The notes under the pieces were generated by a model. It was not told where the DNA came from, ran no database searches, and saw nothing but the letters and a program-made list of their open reading frames with translations. This document shows, piece after piece, positions 7,370-16,208 of a stretch of 64,000 bases of DNA. The DNA comes from Paenibacillus sp. PL2-23 (GTDB lineage Bacteria > Bacillota > Bacilli > Paenibacillales > Paenibacillaceae). The stretch is taken from contig NZ_CP162129.1 in NCBI RefSeq assembly GCF_040834005.1, forward strand, positions 68,501-132,500, given 5' to 3'. Each line of letters opens with the position of its first letter. Position 1 is the stretch's first letter. A program made the translations under genes and the position numbers.

Positions 7370-10051
7370 TTATTTCACGGTATATACCGCCATCTGGCCT
7401 TTGGCTGGCAGCTGGGTGGACTTATTATCATGAAGCAGCACGCCTACTTTTAGCTCGGCTCCAGCCTTAATTTTGAGCTTTGATAATGGAATGGAGACCT
7501 CAATTGCTCTTTTCTGAACGACGTACTGCGTTTTGGTATTCAAGGTAGACATGGACTGCCACGACCAATTGCTACCTTTTCCTGTATACTGATACAATCT
7601 TCCATTTTCCATTAGAATGTTAGAAATACCTGACTCCCACCCTGATAACTTGTAGTCCGCTCTCCCCGAACCGCTTAGGAAATACACTTGCGTCTTCGTA
7701 GCAAGATCGCTGCCCTCAATTAACAGATATAGATTCTCCTTGTCGTTATGCAGTTTAAGACCGGTTGGATTGGAATTGCCGGAGCTTGTATAGGGGTAAG
7801 TGGACCAGTCCTCCGCGTACCCGTCAATCTGTATGCTTCCAGTCAGTACGGGATGGACTGTTGGAGCAGGCGCCTGTGTATTGGCCACTTTCGCTAACTC
7901 GCTGGAAACAGGCAGCTTATCCGCATGCGAATCCTTCCACACATAGCCAATTTGAACATCAACCATTCCAACTATACCCAGGTCAACTAGTGGAATGGCC
8001 GCCTCCACAACAGAAGAGCTTGCTACAAAGCTGGAGGTTTTTTTGTAAGATTGCAGCTTCGTCCAAGACCAATCGGTACCGCCCTTACCGTTATACGAGT
8101 ACAACGTTCCGTTCTCCAGCAGATAATCGGCTCCCGCTCCATCCCAGAACGGCGCTTGGAAGCCGGACTTTGTGTTGCCATCTGTATTTAGGTACAGCTG
8201 CCCCTTCTCATGAAGCAGATTCCCCTTTACAAGGATATACAGATTATGATCTCTCACGACCGCTTTTAGAGATTTGACATGGTTGTCGCCCATCGCCAGT
8301 TCTTCAATAGAGACCCAATCCTGAAAGTTCCCATCAACAGCCATATTGCCGCTTCCAGGCACGGAAGTCGGTACTGCGTTCGGCGGGGTCGAGCTCGCAG
8401 CAGAAGACGTTGGCGCTGGCACCGGGGTTGGAGAAGCGTTCGGCGAAGGAGCAGCCAGCTCCGACGCCGATTGCGTCGGGATTGGCGCAGGACTCGCTGT
8501 AAACTCCGCTGCCCCGATATCCAGTGCGCCGCCATAGGGCCGTAATACTCCATAATAATCCAGCCGTCCAGCGCCTACGGCTCCATTCGCCCCGTCTATT
8601 GCAGGCGATTTCTCTGTAAGTGTAACCAGATTATTCGCAAGATTCGTAAACAATGGGTCAGCAAATACGGAATGCGCATCAAACCCTGTTGCCTTCTGGT
8701 ATACTGTCCATTCAGTGTAAGCGACGCCATTCCATCTCCATGGATTGCCGCTCTGTCCACCCTGTTGGAAATATAAATTATAGTCAATTGTATTCCCTGA
8801 ACCGCTCGTATTCCATTTAACAAGTAACGGCTTGGCGGATCGTCCAAACAATATGTTATTGGAAATCGTATTGTTAACCACATTCTCCTGAATCGAGATT
8901 TCTCCAAAGCCTTGATTCAACCGATCATTCAGCACAAGCGTATTATTGGCTATTATATTATTCGAGGCCCCTCCATTACTTGCATTGGAGCCACCCATTA
9001 TAATGCCGGCGCCATCGTTATGATGCACGAAATTATTGGCAACTGTTATCTCGCTTGTCATCTTGCTCTTATTCTCGCTCGCAATTTCAATACCGAAGTC
9101 GCTATTATACACATGGTTTCGCTCAATCTGTACATTCGTCGCACCGTCTGCATAAATGCCCCCCGCGCTATTCGATCCTTCGCCGTAGGCAGGGTTAATG
9201 GATGAGTCAATGTTGAAGACAAGATTATCTGCAATGACGCCGTTTCTAGCTTGATCCACGCATGGAGCTGAGCATGCTCCGTAATGCCCTGCCACATCAA
9301 TTCCAATATTGTTGTTATCATGAACAATGTTCCGCTCTATTGAGAAGCCGTCGACATTACCGCTCACCGTTATTGACTCACTTGAACCAAGTGTTAAATG
9401 ATGAACCTCATTGCCGCTAATCTGAATAGCAGTCAGAGGAAGCAACGTATCGCCATAAATATGAATACCATGCGCATTCCCATCCGCGGACAAATTCTGA
9501 ATATGATGAACATTGTTATTAAGAATATGAATATTTGAGCCCCCCGCTTGAACGCGAATGCCAGCGGGATATTGCGAGCTGCTGTAGGACTTTAAGCTGC
9601 GAAGCTCAAAGCCGTCTATAATAATGTAATTCGCTTTTCTAATATGAATCAGACTGTTTTTCCCGCTTGAAATGACTAAATTAGAACCGTCTATAACAGG
9701 CTTCTCTCCAGGATATGCCTGGAATGTAATATAGCCCTCCGGCTTAGAGCCAGATGAAGTAATAGACACGAACTCCTCGTAGGTTCCACCACGAACAAAT
9801 ACAGTATCCCCGCCATTTAGTGTATTAGCAGCCTTCTGAATGGTACGCCACGGGGCTTGGAGCGTGCCCGGGTTGCTGTCGTCTCCCGTGACCGACACAT
9901 AATACACGGCTCCGAGCCCTCCACCCGCCGAGTATGCTTTAATGGGGGATTGATGAATGACAAGCATAATTCCGAGGAGCAGAATGAAACCGATCTTGGC
10001 ATATTTCAATACAACGGCCTGTCTATTCCGATATACCGAATGCAGCAACAA
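7370..10051 (-). CDS. Secreted right-handed beta-helix protein with two C-terminal DOMON/CBM9-like modules
   Basis: 893 residues with an N-terminal signal sequence (hydrophobic core about residues 20-35, likely cleavage near AYSAGG). Next comes the segment GDDSNPGTLQAPWRTIQKA, the usual opening of DUF1565/pectate-lyase-like parallel beta-helix proteins, and many short repeats rich in N-N-I and G-I typical of helix coils. A proline/serine/threonine-rich linker (about residues 525-565) leads to two related modules beginning MAVDGNFQDW and IQIDGYAEDW, which resemble DOMON/CBM9 carbohydrate-binding folds. Such proteins are polysaccharide lyases, hydrolases or epimerases, or adhesive binders. No catalytic residues can be assigned by eye. 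It lies directly upstream of the pel operon on the same strand but has its own terminator. The start is a TTG after AAGGAG. Confidence 0.75.
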   Translation of the reverse strand: MLLHSVYRNRQAVVLKYAKIGFILLLGIMLVIHQSPIKAYSAGGGLGAVYYVSVTGDDSNPGTLQAPWRTIQKAANTLNGGDTVFVRGGTYEEFVSITSSGSKPEGYITFQAYPGEKPVIDGSNLVISSGKNSLIHIRKANYIIIDGFELRSLKSYSSSQYPAGIRVQAGGSNIHILNNNVHHIQNLSADGNAHGIHIYGDTLLPLTAIQISGNEVHHLTLGSSESITVSGNVDGFSIERNIVHDNNNIGIDVAGHYGACSAPCVDQARNGVIADNLVFNIDSSINPAYGEGSNSAGGIYADGATNVQIERNHVYNSDFGIEIASENKSKMTSEITVANNFVHHNDGAGIIMGGSNASNGGASNNIIANNTLVLNDRLNQGFGEISIQENVVNNTISNNILFGRSAKPLLVKWNTSGSGNTIDYNLYFQQGGQSGNPWRWNGVAYTEWTVYQKATGFDAHSVFADPLFTNLANNLVTLTEKSPAIDGANGAVGAGRLDYYGVLRPYGGALDIGAAEFTASPAPIPTQSASELAAPSPNASPTPVPAPTSSAASSTPPNAVPTSVPGSGNMAVDGNFQDWVSIEELAMGDNHVKSLKAVVRDHNLYILVKGNLLHEKGQLYLNTDGNTKSGFQAPFWDGAGADYLLENGTLYSYNGKGGTDWSWTKLQSYKKTSSFVASSSVVEAAIPLVDLGIVGMVDVQIGYVWKDSHADKLPVSSELAKVANTQAPAPTVHPVLTGSIQIDGYAEDWSTYPYTSSGNSNPTGLKLHNDKENLYLLIEGSDLATKTQVYFLSGSGRADYKLSGWESGISNILMENGRLYQYTGKGSNWSWQSMSTLNTKTQYVVQKRAIEVSIPLSKLKIKAGAELKVGVLLHDNKSTQLPAKGQMAVYTVK

Positions 10052-10141
10052 ATCTGCTCCTTCCTTGACTCCTGTTATTAGTAGCCATATTATAGCAGAT
10101 AATATATACGAAACCTATAGAAGGATTATCCAATACCAAGC

Positions 10142-10235
10142 GTAATCGTCTGCTCCGTCTATTGGCGGGCAGCATATGTTTCGCGTTGAATGATGAGCCC
10201 AGTATAGAGATAACTTATACTTCCTTATATTTTAA
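10142..10235 (-). repeat. Dispersed ~95-bp intergenic element, copy 1
   Basis: Diverged copy of an element also found at 30371-30466, 33776-33869 and 61109-61190. Shared landmarks are GGCGG(A)GCAGCATA, TTTCGCGTTGAA, AGCCCAGTATAGAGA and ACTTATACTTCCTTATATTTT. It starts a few bases beyond the terminator of the 10286-15988 gene when read on that gene's strand. Confidence 0.7.
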
Positions 10236-10238
10236 TAA

Positions 10239-10277
10239 AGGGACGAACCCCAGGCTTGACGCCTTCGGTTCGTCCCT
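10239..10277 (-). terminator. Hairpin terminator after the SLH exoprotein gene
   Basis: Inverted repeat with 11-bp arms AGGGACGAACC (10239-10249) and GGTTCGTCCCT (10267-10277), followed on the minus strand by a T-rich stretch. It lies 8 bp past the stop codon. Confidence 0.75.
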
Positions 10278-10285
10278 TCTGCTTG

Positions 10286-13200
10286 CTATTCCGCTGAGAG
10301 CGCCAGCCAGATCATCTTCGCCAGCTCGGCACGCTTGACGTCCGCGTGAGGATCGAACATGCCGTCGCCCTTGCCGCTTACCAGTCCCAGCGCGGCTGCC
10401 GCTTCAATCGCGTCTTGCGCCCAATCGGAGGCAACGGCCAGATCCGCGAACATGAAGCTTCCCTGTCCATCCGCTTCAGCTGCCGCCTCTCCTTGCAGAA
10501 GCGCATACAGCCTCATCAGAATAACGGCCGCTTCCTCGCGGGAGATCGCGTCCTCCGGACGGAAGTGGTTCTGATAGCCTGTTACCAGACCCAGCTCGTA
10601 AGCCTTCTCTACATAAGCCGCATAATAGCTGCCCGCTGCAACATCCGCGAACGAAGCGCCCGCCGCTTCCAGCTCGAGATGTCCAAGCGCCTTCACAGCC
10701 ATGACTGCGAAGTCCGCGCGCTTCACGGCGCGCTCCGGAGCGAACATGGACGCGGCCACGCCCGTCACTACATGCTTCGCTGCCAGCTTGCCCACAAACG
10801 GCTGCGCCCAGTGGCCGACTATGTCATCGAACGGCCTGCGATATTCCATAACCGCGAAGTCCGAGAAGTGATCCGTCTCGAACGCCACCTCGCCGTTCTC
10901 GAAGGTACCGCCCATGTAGATGGCGCGCCCTCCATCCAGATAGTAGACTCCGGCATAATCGGGATCAATCAGTCGCCGCTCATCCTCGCTCAGCATTCTC
11001 GATACCCGAACCTTGCCGCCAAGCTCATGCACCTTGGTGGAGGTTCCGTCCCCACTCGTGACAACCAGCTCCAGAGTGAATACAATATCGCTCCCGCTTA
11101 ATCCCGCAGCTCCCTGCTGGGATTGCTGCATGGCTTGCTTCACGGCAGCTGTCAGCTCCGATCCAATCCTCCAAGCCACAGTCGCATCGCCAGCTTGCTC
11201 AAGCACCTCCGCAGGCAGTGCCTGGACGGGATATTGGACCGTCAAGCCAGACGCCGCCAGCTGCAGCCCCTTGCCGCTCTTCCGCAGATCAGCTATAGCG
11301 GCAGCCGGCAGCCTTACCTCAGCCGCTTGATTCGACGAGGCTTCATTCTGCCCCAGCTTAATTTCAATAAACGTCTCGCCCTCAGCCCCTGCAATCGCTT
11401 CCTGCAGGGCAGCCGCGCCCAGCTCATATTGGCCGCTGGCGTTCGGCTGCAAGGAGATTACGCCGCCCGTCACTTCCGGCTGCGGCTTCGGGTCAACAGG
11501 TAACGAAGGCAATGGAAGGACAGGAGCCTCGCCTTCACCTGTGTAGAAACGCCATACGTTCGAGCGTCCCATCCCCTTATATGGATCCTCAGCCACTGCA
11601 TACCACTCATAGCTGGCATTCCCTGCAAGACCAGTCCACCGCACAACGGCTGTTCCGCCGCTCTCTGTCGTCTGGGTCTCGCCAATCTGCGCATCCGTGA
11701 ACACCTGTACGCCGAAATAATCCGTCGCGACCCGCTTCGTCTGCGCGTCCAGCTCCAGGTCGAGCGAGAACTCGTCCTTGCCCGGGTAAAGCACGGGATC
11801 GTAATAGTTGTAATCGTCGAGCGTCGGTGAGTAGGTCTTGATATGCAGCTTGTCATTGGCCATATCGAACTGCATAAGCCGGATGTAGCCAAGACCGCCT
11901 CTCTCGGCGCCCTGATAATCCGCCAGCATCTGATATACCTTGCGGTCCATGATGCCGTCTTGATTATCGTCGATTGCATCCGTCTTCAGCTCAGCGTCAT
12001 GGTAATGTCCGGACAGTGTCGCGAACACATTGGGATTCGGCAGCACAACCTCCTCATACACCTTGTCCGCGATCGGCGCACGGTTGCCCGACACGAGCAA
12101 ATACTCATGAAGCGCTAGTATCGCCTTGCGGTTGGGGTGCGCCTTCACGACCTGGTTCATCCATTCAATCTCTCGATCAGCCAGTCCCCAGCCCATATAC
12201 ACGATAATAAAATCATTCCCGCCCGCAGATATGAGGTCATAGTGGCCCATATTATTATTGTAGGAGCCGCCGAACGTCGGTTGATCCACGAACCGCTGCT
12301 CACCGAACCACTTCCAATATTCATCATACGTGCCCTTGGCATGATCGACGTCATGGTTGCCGGCCAATACGCCGTATGGAATGCCCGCATCGTCGAGCAC
12401 CTTCATATTCATATCGGCTTCCCGCCATTGATACTCCTCGTCTGATTCATCTACAAGATCTCCCGTATGAATCACGTACCTGATTTTATGCGAATCCAGA
12501 TTTTCCTTGATCCATCTCACATTGTCGCGGAAATACTCCGGATACGATTCAGAATAATATTGCGTATCTGACATCCATACGAAGGAGAAATCGTAAGGAT
12601 CATTGGATACGGGAAGCTCGTCCTGCACCATCAGATTCATCTGATTGGTGTCCCCGTTGCGGTACTCGCCCGCCAACACTTCGGCCCCCAGCTCGAAATC
12701 CTCGTTCCCTGCAATATGGGTATCCAGCTGATCCCACTTCATGGAACCCGGGTTCCATGCGTACAGACTAACCTTGCGTCCCTCCAGCGAGTGGCCCTGC
12801 CAGCTCACAGCAACACGGTCCGTATCCTTCACCGAGGGATCAAGCCTAATCTCGAAGCGGTGATACGGAAACTGCTCCGTTGCATCGTTCACCAAATACT
12901 GCTTGTCCGCCTCACGAATTCGCTCATAGTCTTCAGCGCTGTAGCCAGTCTCTCCGCCCGGAACCTCTTGCTTCGGAGGCTCTGTATCGGCCGCTCCGCT
13001 ATACGCGGCAAACCCGGCAGAAGCGCTTGTTGCGTCGAAGCTGTAGCCACGGAAGAAGGAGACGCGCAGCAGATCATTCAGAGGGTCCTGGACGTTCACC
13101 GACAGCGTCGCTTGGCTTCCTACGTTCGCAGTGCCCGGAAGCGGAGCCACAACAGTCGGAGCATTGGGATTCTCGTCCGGCACGCTGAACGTCACGACAA

Positions 13201-15988
13201 CAGCGGCTTCATTCCCTGCCGCATCCCCGGCCTTCACCTCAAACGTATGGCTGCCTGGATGAAGCGTCGCAGAAGAGGTGGCATATGGCAGCTCTATCGG
13301 TTCACCGTCCAGCAGCGCCTCCACGACTTCAACGCCAGCGATGGCATCCGTCACGACAGCATCAATGACAAACTCTCCACGATATTCCTCGCCATCTTCA
13401 ATCATGGACTGTATAACAGGCGCAGTATTGTCCACCCTGACGATGCGGTCCAGCGTACCATGACTCTCGTGCTCAAGCGTAATGGTATGCTCGCCGTCCT
13501 CTTCGTTGCGCGTATCCCATGCATATGCCTTGGCAGCCAGCTTGTCTGCCGTCAGTGTAAATGCAAAGTCAATATGCTCATGTTTGCCGGCGCTGTCGCC
13601 CATCTTCAGCGAGGTCATCGGGCTGGCATAGCTTGGGTCGTACAGCTCCGTGCCATCTGCCAGCACGAGCCGTACATTGCGAATCTCGAAGTCGTCCTTG
13701 TTCTCCTCCGGCCGGTCATCGAATGGACCCGACTTGGAGCCGGCGTAGATGGAGATGACGTTGCTGCCTTCCTGCAGCTCATCCGCAGAGATTGGAATGG
13801 ACAAGGTCGACCAGCTTTCAATGGGATCAAGGAAGGTATGAATAATTTCTCCATCCATGACTACCGCATTTTTAAAATAATAATTGACCCCCATCGTCTC
13901 GAACGCAAAGTACGCGCCGCTCTCCAGTGCCGCATAGGTGCCCGTCGTCAGCGCTTCGCCGTCCAGAGACAGATCAAGCTCGCTCCATGGCACGTCGGCC
14001 CCCGCGCCTCGAATAATGGAGGTGCCAGACAGAACCTCGTTCTCCTCGACATTCAGTCTCAGCTCCGCTTGCTCCGGCCCGCCTGTTATCGTGACACGCT
14101 TCGGCATAGTCGTGACGGAGTTGGTGCCATCGGATACCTCAAAATAATATTCCATATAGCTCCGCGCAATAAGCTGCGGGCTGAATATCGTCTGACGGAA
14201 CAACGTGTCGCTGTAGCTCTGCGTCAGATAACGCTGGTTGTATTCGCTCTCCCTGTCATCCTTGTAATAGAGGAGCACGGTCTTCACTTGCTTATCATCG
14301 CTTGCTGCGGCTACAATGTCGAAGCTTGCGGATTGATCCGCCGTCGTTACCGCAGTCAGATCTGTAATGACTGGATGAACGGTGTCTGCCGTAACCGTAA
14401 CCCGGCTTACAGGCACCTGACCTGGAGCGATGGCACCGGGCGTAGCCGCCTCAATGCCTGCGCTGTATTTGATCATATTCGGCGTGCCATCCAGTGGATA
14501 TCGGTAGAAAATACCCATGTTTGCCTTCGTCTCGTCATCATTCTCATAATAGGCAGCCGAAACCTCAATGCCGCTGTTCGTCGCCAGCACCATGCCGCGC
14601 TTGCCGCCATTAGCCATGCCATCGCTATACATCCGGAACAGATTCACGTCCTCTTGCAGCGATGTGCCATAATTCGTATTGAAATCAGCGGCTGTAGCAG
14701 CCGTATTATGCGAATTGATGACCCAGAACACAACGGCTTGCCCGGAAGGAATCACAATGTCCTCCCTCGAGGTCGGCCAGATGACATCGGTGGACGGTCC
14801 GTAGTCCGTATAACGGTATCTGATCCGGTAGTCCTTCAAGCTTAAGGGCTGATCCGTATTGTTATACACCTCAACAAACTCGTACCCGTCGCCGGAGCCG
14901 ATATTCGCGGAATCCGGAACCAGCTCTGTAATAAGCAGCGGCGAAGCAGACTGCGGATCGAACTCGCCCAGCACAATATCCGCTCTCATCTCATCGGAGA
15001 CGGTCTGGCTGCTGGCATCTTTTGCTTCAATATAATAATAGATCGTTTCTTCTGCCAGGACCGAATTCGGAATCCATGCCGAATAGGCGCTTCCTTCTTC
15101 TCCCCTCAGCATCGCTACAGCGGTATATTCCGACTGCGAGGCCATACGGTAATGCAAGGTAGCCGCAGGCACTTCAAGGTCCGCATCGGTAATGGTCGCG
15201 GATACCTCAAGACCGCTCTCTGCTTGTACATGCTGAATGTCACCAATCGCCGGTGGAACATTAAGAATTGGGTCCGGCGCTTGCACCGGCTCCTCCGGCA
15301 CTTGATCTGTCGTTACACTGCCTGGTGTAGCCGCTTCGGTGCCGGGGTTGTCCAGCATTCGCATGTTATTGCTGCCGTCATTCGGATAAGCATAGAAGAT
15401 GCCCTTGTCCGGCTTCGTCTGCTCATCGTTCTGATAAGAAGCAATTACAATGTCATTGCCCAGCACATTCTTGACGACCAGGTCCCGAGCGGCACCGTTC
15501 GCCATGCCTCCGCTCTCCCGCAGACGGAAGAGGTTCTCGCCTTCCGTGAGATGAACACCGAAGTTTGTATTGAAGTCCGACTCCGTCAATGCTTTATTCG
15601 CAGCGTTTATGACCCATAGGACAATGGTTCCGCCAACCGGAATCATGACGCTGCCCGTCGCCGCAGTTGGCCATTCCACATCATCGGCCGGGCCCTTGTC
15701 CGGATAACGATAGAACAGCTTGTACTGCGAGAGGTCCAGCTCCTTGTCCGTGTTATTATAGATTTCAATAAATTCGTAGGCATCCGAGCTGACTCCGCTG
15801 ACATTTGTCGTATCCGGAACAAGCTCTGTAATGAGGATAGGCGGTACTGCGCTTACAGCCTCGCCCGCTGCCTCTTCTGCATAGCTTGCTTGCGGAGCCA
15901 TAGCTCCGAGCAGAATTGCCGAGGCGGTTACGGCTGATAGCCACTGCTTCCATGTTTTCCTTCTCCATGCTGCTGTCACCGTTCGCAC
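10286..15988 (-). CDS. Cell-surface exoprotein: two lamin-tail domains, calcineurin-like phosphoesterase, three SLH domains
   Basis: 1900 residues with a clear signal peptide (Arg/Lys-rich start, hydrophobic segment ending ...ASYAEE). Two lamin-tail domains start near ILITELVPDTTN (about residue 50) and LLITELVPDSAN (about residue 350), each followed by an Ig/fibronectin-like module. A metallophosphoesterase core follows: SDTQ (Asp1141), HTGDLVDE (about 1174-1181), LAGNHD (about 1213), ALHEYL and SGHYHDA. The first metal motif is D-x-Q rather than D-x-H. Three S-layer-homology domains (from about residue 1720) anchor it to secondary cell-wall polymer. It likely hydrolyses phosphoesters at the cell surface; the substrate is unknown. 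The GTG start is fixed by AGGAG a few bases upstream. The AraC-type regulator gene is divergent from it. Confidence 0.88.
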   Translation of the reverse strand: MRTVTAAWRRKTWKQWLSAVTASAILLGAMAPQASYAEEAAGEAVSAVPPILITELVPDTTNVSGVSSDAYEFIEIYNNTDKELDLSQYKLFYRYPDKGPADDVEWPTAATGSVMIPVGGTIVLWVINAANKALTESDFNTNFGVHLTEGENLFRLRESGGMANGAARDLVVKNVLGNDIVIASYQNDEQTKPDKGIFYAYPNDGSNNMRMLDNPGTEAATPGSVTTDQVPEEPVQAPDPILNVPPAIGDIQHVQAESGLEVSATITDADLEVPAATLHYRMASQSEYTAVAMLRGEEGSAYSAWIPNSVLAEETIYYYIEAKDASSQTVSDEMRADIVLGEFDPQSASPLLITELVPDSANIGSGDGYEFVEVYNNTDQPLSLKDYRIRYRYTDYGPSTDVIWPTSREDIVIPSGQAVVFWVINSHNTAATAADFNTNYGTSLQEDVNLFRMYSDGMANGGKRGMVLATNSGIEVSAAYYENDDETKANMGIFYRYPLDGTPNMIKYSAGIEAATPGAIAPGQVPVSRVTVTADTVHPVITDLTAVTTADQSASFDIVAAASDDKQVKTVLLYYKDDRESEYNQRYLTQSYSDTLFRQTIFSPQLIARSYMEYYFEVSDGTNSVTTMPKRVTITGGPEQAELRLNVEENEVLSGTSIIRGAGADVPWSELDLSLDGEALTTGTYAALESGAYFAFETMGVNYYFKNAVVMDGEIIHTFLDPIESWSTLSIPISADELQEGSNVISIYAGSKSGPFDDRPEENKDDFEIRNVRLVLADGTELYDPSYASPMTSLKMGDSAGKHEHIDFAFTLTADKLAAKAYAWDTRNEEDGEHTITLEHESHGTLDRIVRVDNTAPVIQSMIEDGEEYRGEFVIDAVVTDAIAGVEVVEALLDGEPIELPYATSSATLHPGSHTFEVKAGDAAGNEAAVVVTFSVPDENPNAPTVVAPLPGTANVGSQATLSVNVQDPLNDLLRVSFFRGYSFDATSASAGFAAYSGAADTEPPKQEVPGGETGYSAEDYERIREADKQYLVNDATEQFPYHRFEIRLDPSVKDTDRVAVSWQGHSLEGRKVSLYAWNPGSMKWDQLDTHIAGNEDFELGAEVLAGEYRNGDTNQMNLMVQDELPVSNDPYDFSFVWMSDTQYYSESYPEYFRDNVRWIKENLDSHKIRYVIHTGDLVDESDEEYQWREADMNMKVLDDAGIPYGVLAGNHDVDHAKGTYDEYWKWFGEQRFVDQPTFGGSYNNNMGHYDLISAGGNDFIIVYMGWGLADREIEWMNQVVKAHPNRKAILALHEYLLVSGNRAPIADKVYEEVVLPNPNVFATLSGHYHDAELKTDAIDDNQDGIMDRKVYQMLADYQGAERGGLGYIRLMQFDMANDKLHIKTYSPTLDDYNYYDPVLYPGKDEFSLDLELDAQTKRVATDYFGVQVFTDAQIGETQTTESGGTAVVRWTGLAGNASYEWYAVAEDPYKGMGRSNVWRFYTGEGEAPVLPLPSLPVDPKPQPEVTGGVISLQPNASGQYELGAAALQEAIAGAEGETFIEIKLGQNEASSNQAAEVRLPAAAIADLRKSGKGLQLAASGLTVQYPVQALPAEVLEQAGDATVAWRIGSELTAAVKQAMQQSQQGAAGLSGSDIVFTLELVVTSGDGTSTKVHELGGKVRVSRMLSEDERRLIDPDYAGVYYLDGGRAIYMGGTFENGEVAFETDHFSDFAVMEYRRPFDDIVGHWAQPFVGKLAAKHVVTGVAASMFAPERAVKRADFAVMAVKALGHLELEAAGASFADVAAGSYYAAYVEKAYELGLVTGYQNHFRPEDAISREEAAVILMRLYALLQGEAAAEADGQGSFMFADLAVASDWAQDAIEAAAALGLVSGKGDGMFDPHADVKRAELAKMIWLALSAE

Positions 15989-16208
15989 ACTCTCCTGTGG
16001 AAAAAAAGATTTGGTCGCCTGACGACGTCAGCGCGTCCAAACCTTATGCTACACGGCGCGGCGCGACAGCGTTATTGCCGTTTTTTATGATGCTTTCCCT
16101 TTCTTGCGAAACACCCTTCATAATTTCTACACATGACGTTAACATTGCATCAACCTTAAGCCTGTACCATGGTAGGTAAAGTAATGGTAAACAAAGGAGA
16201 TGATTCAG

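Noticed and set aside
12716..14845. 709-codon open frame on the plus strand
   Set aside because: Antisense to the well-supported 1900-residue exoprotein; no ribosome-binding site or family similarity, typical shadow of a GC-rich gene.
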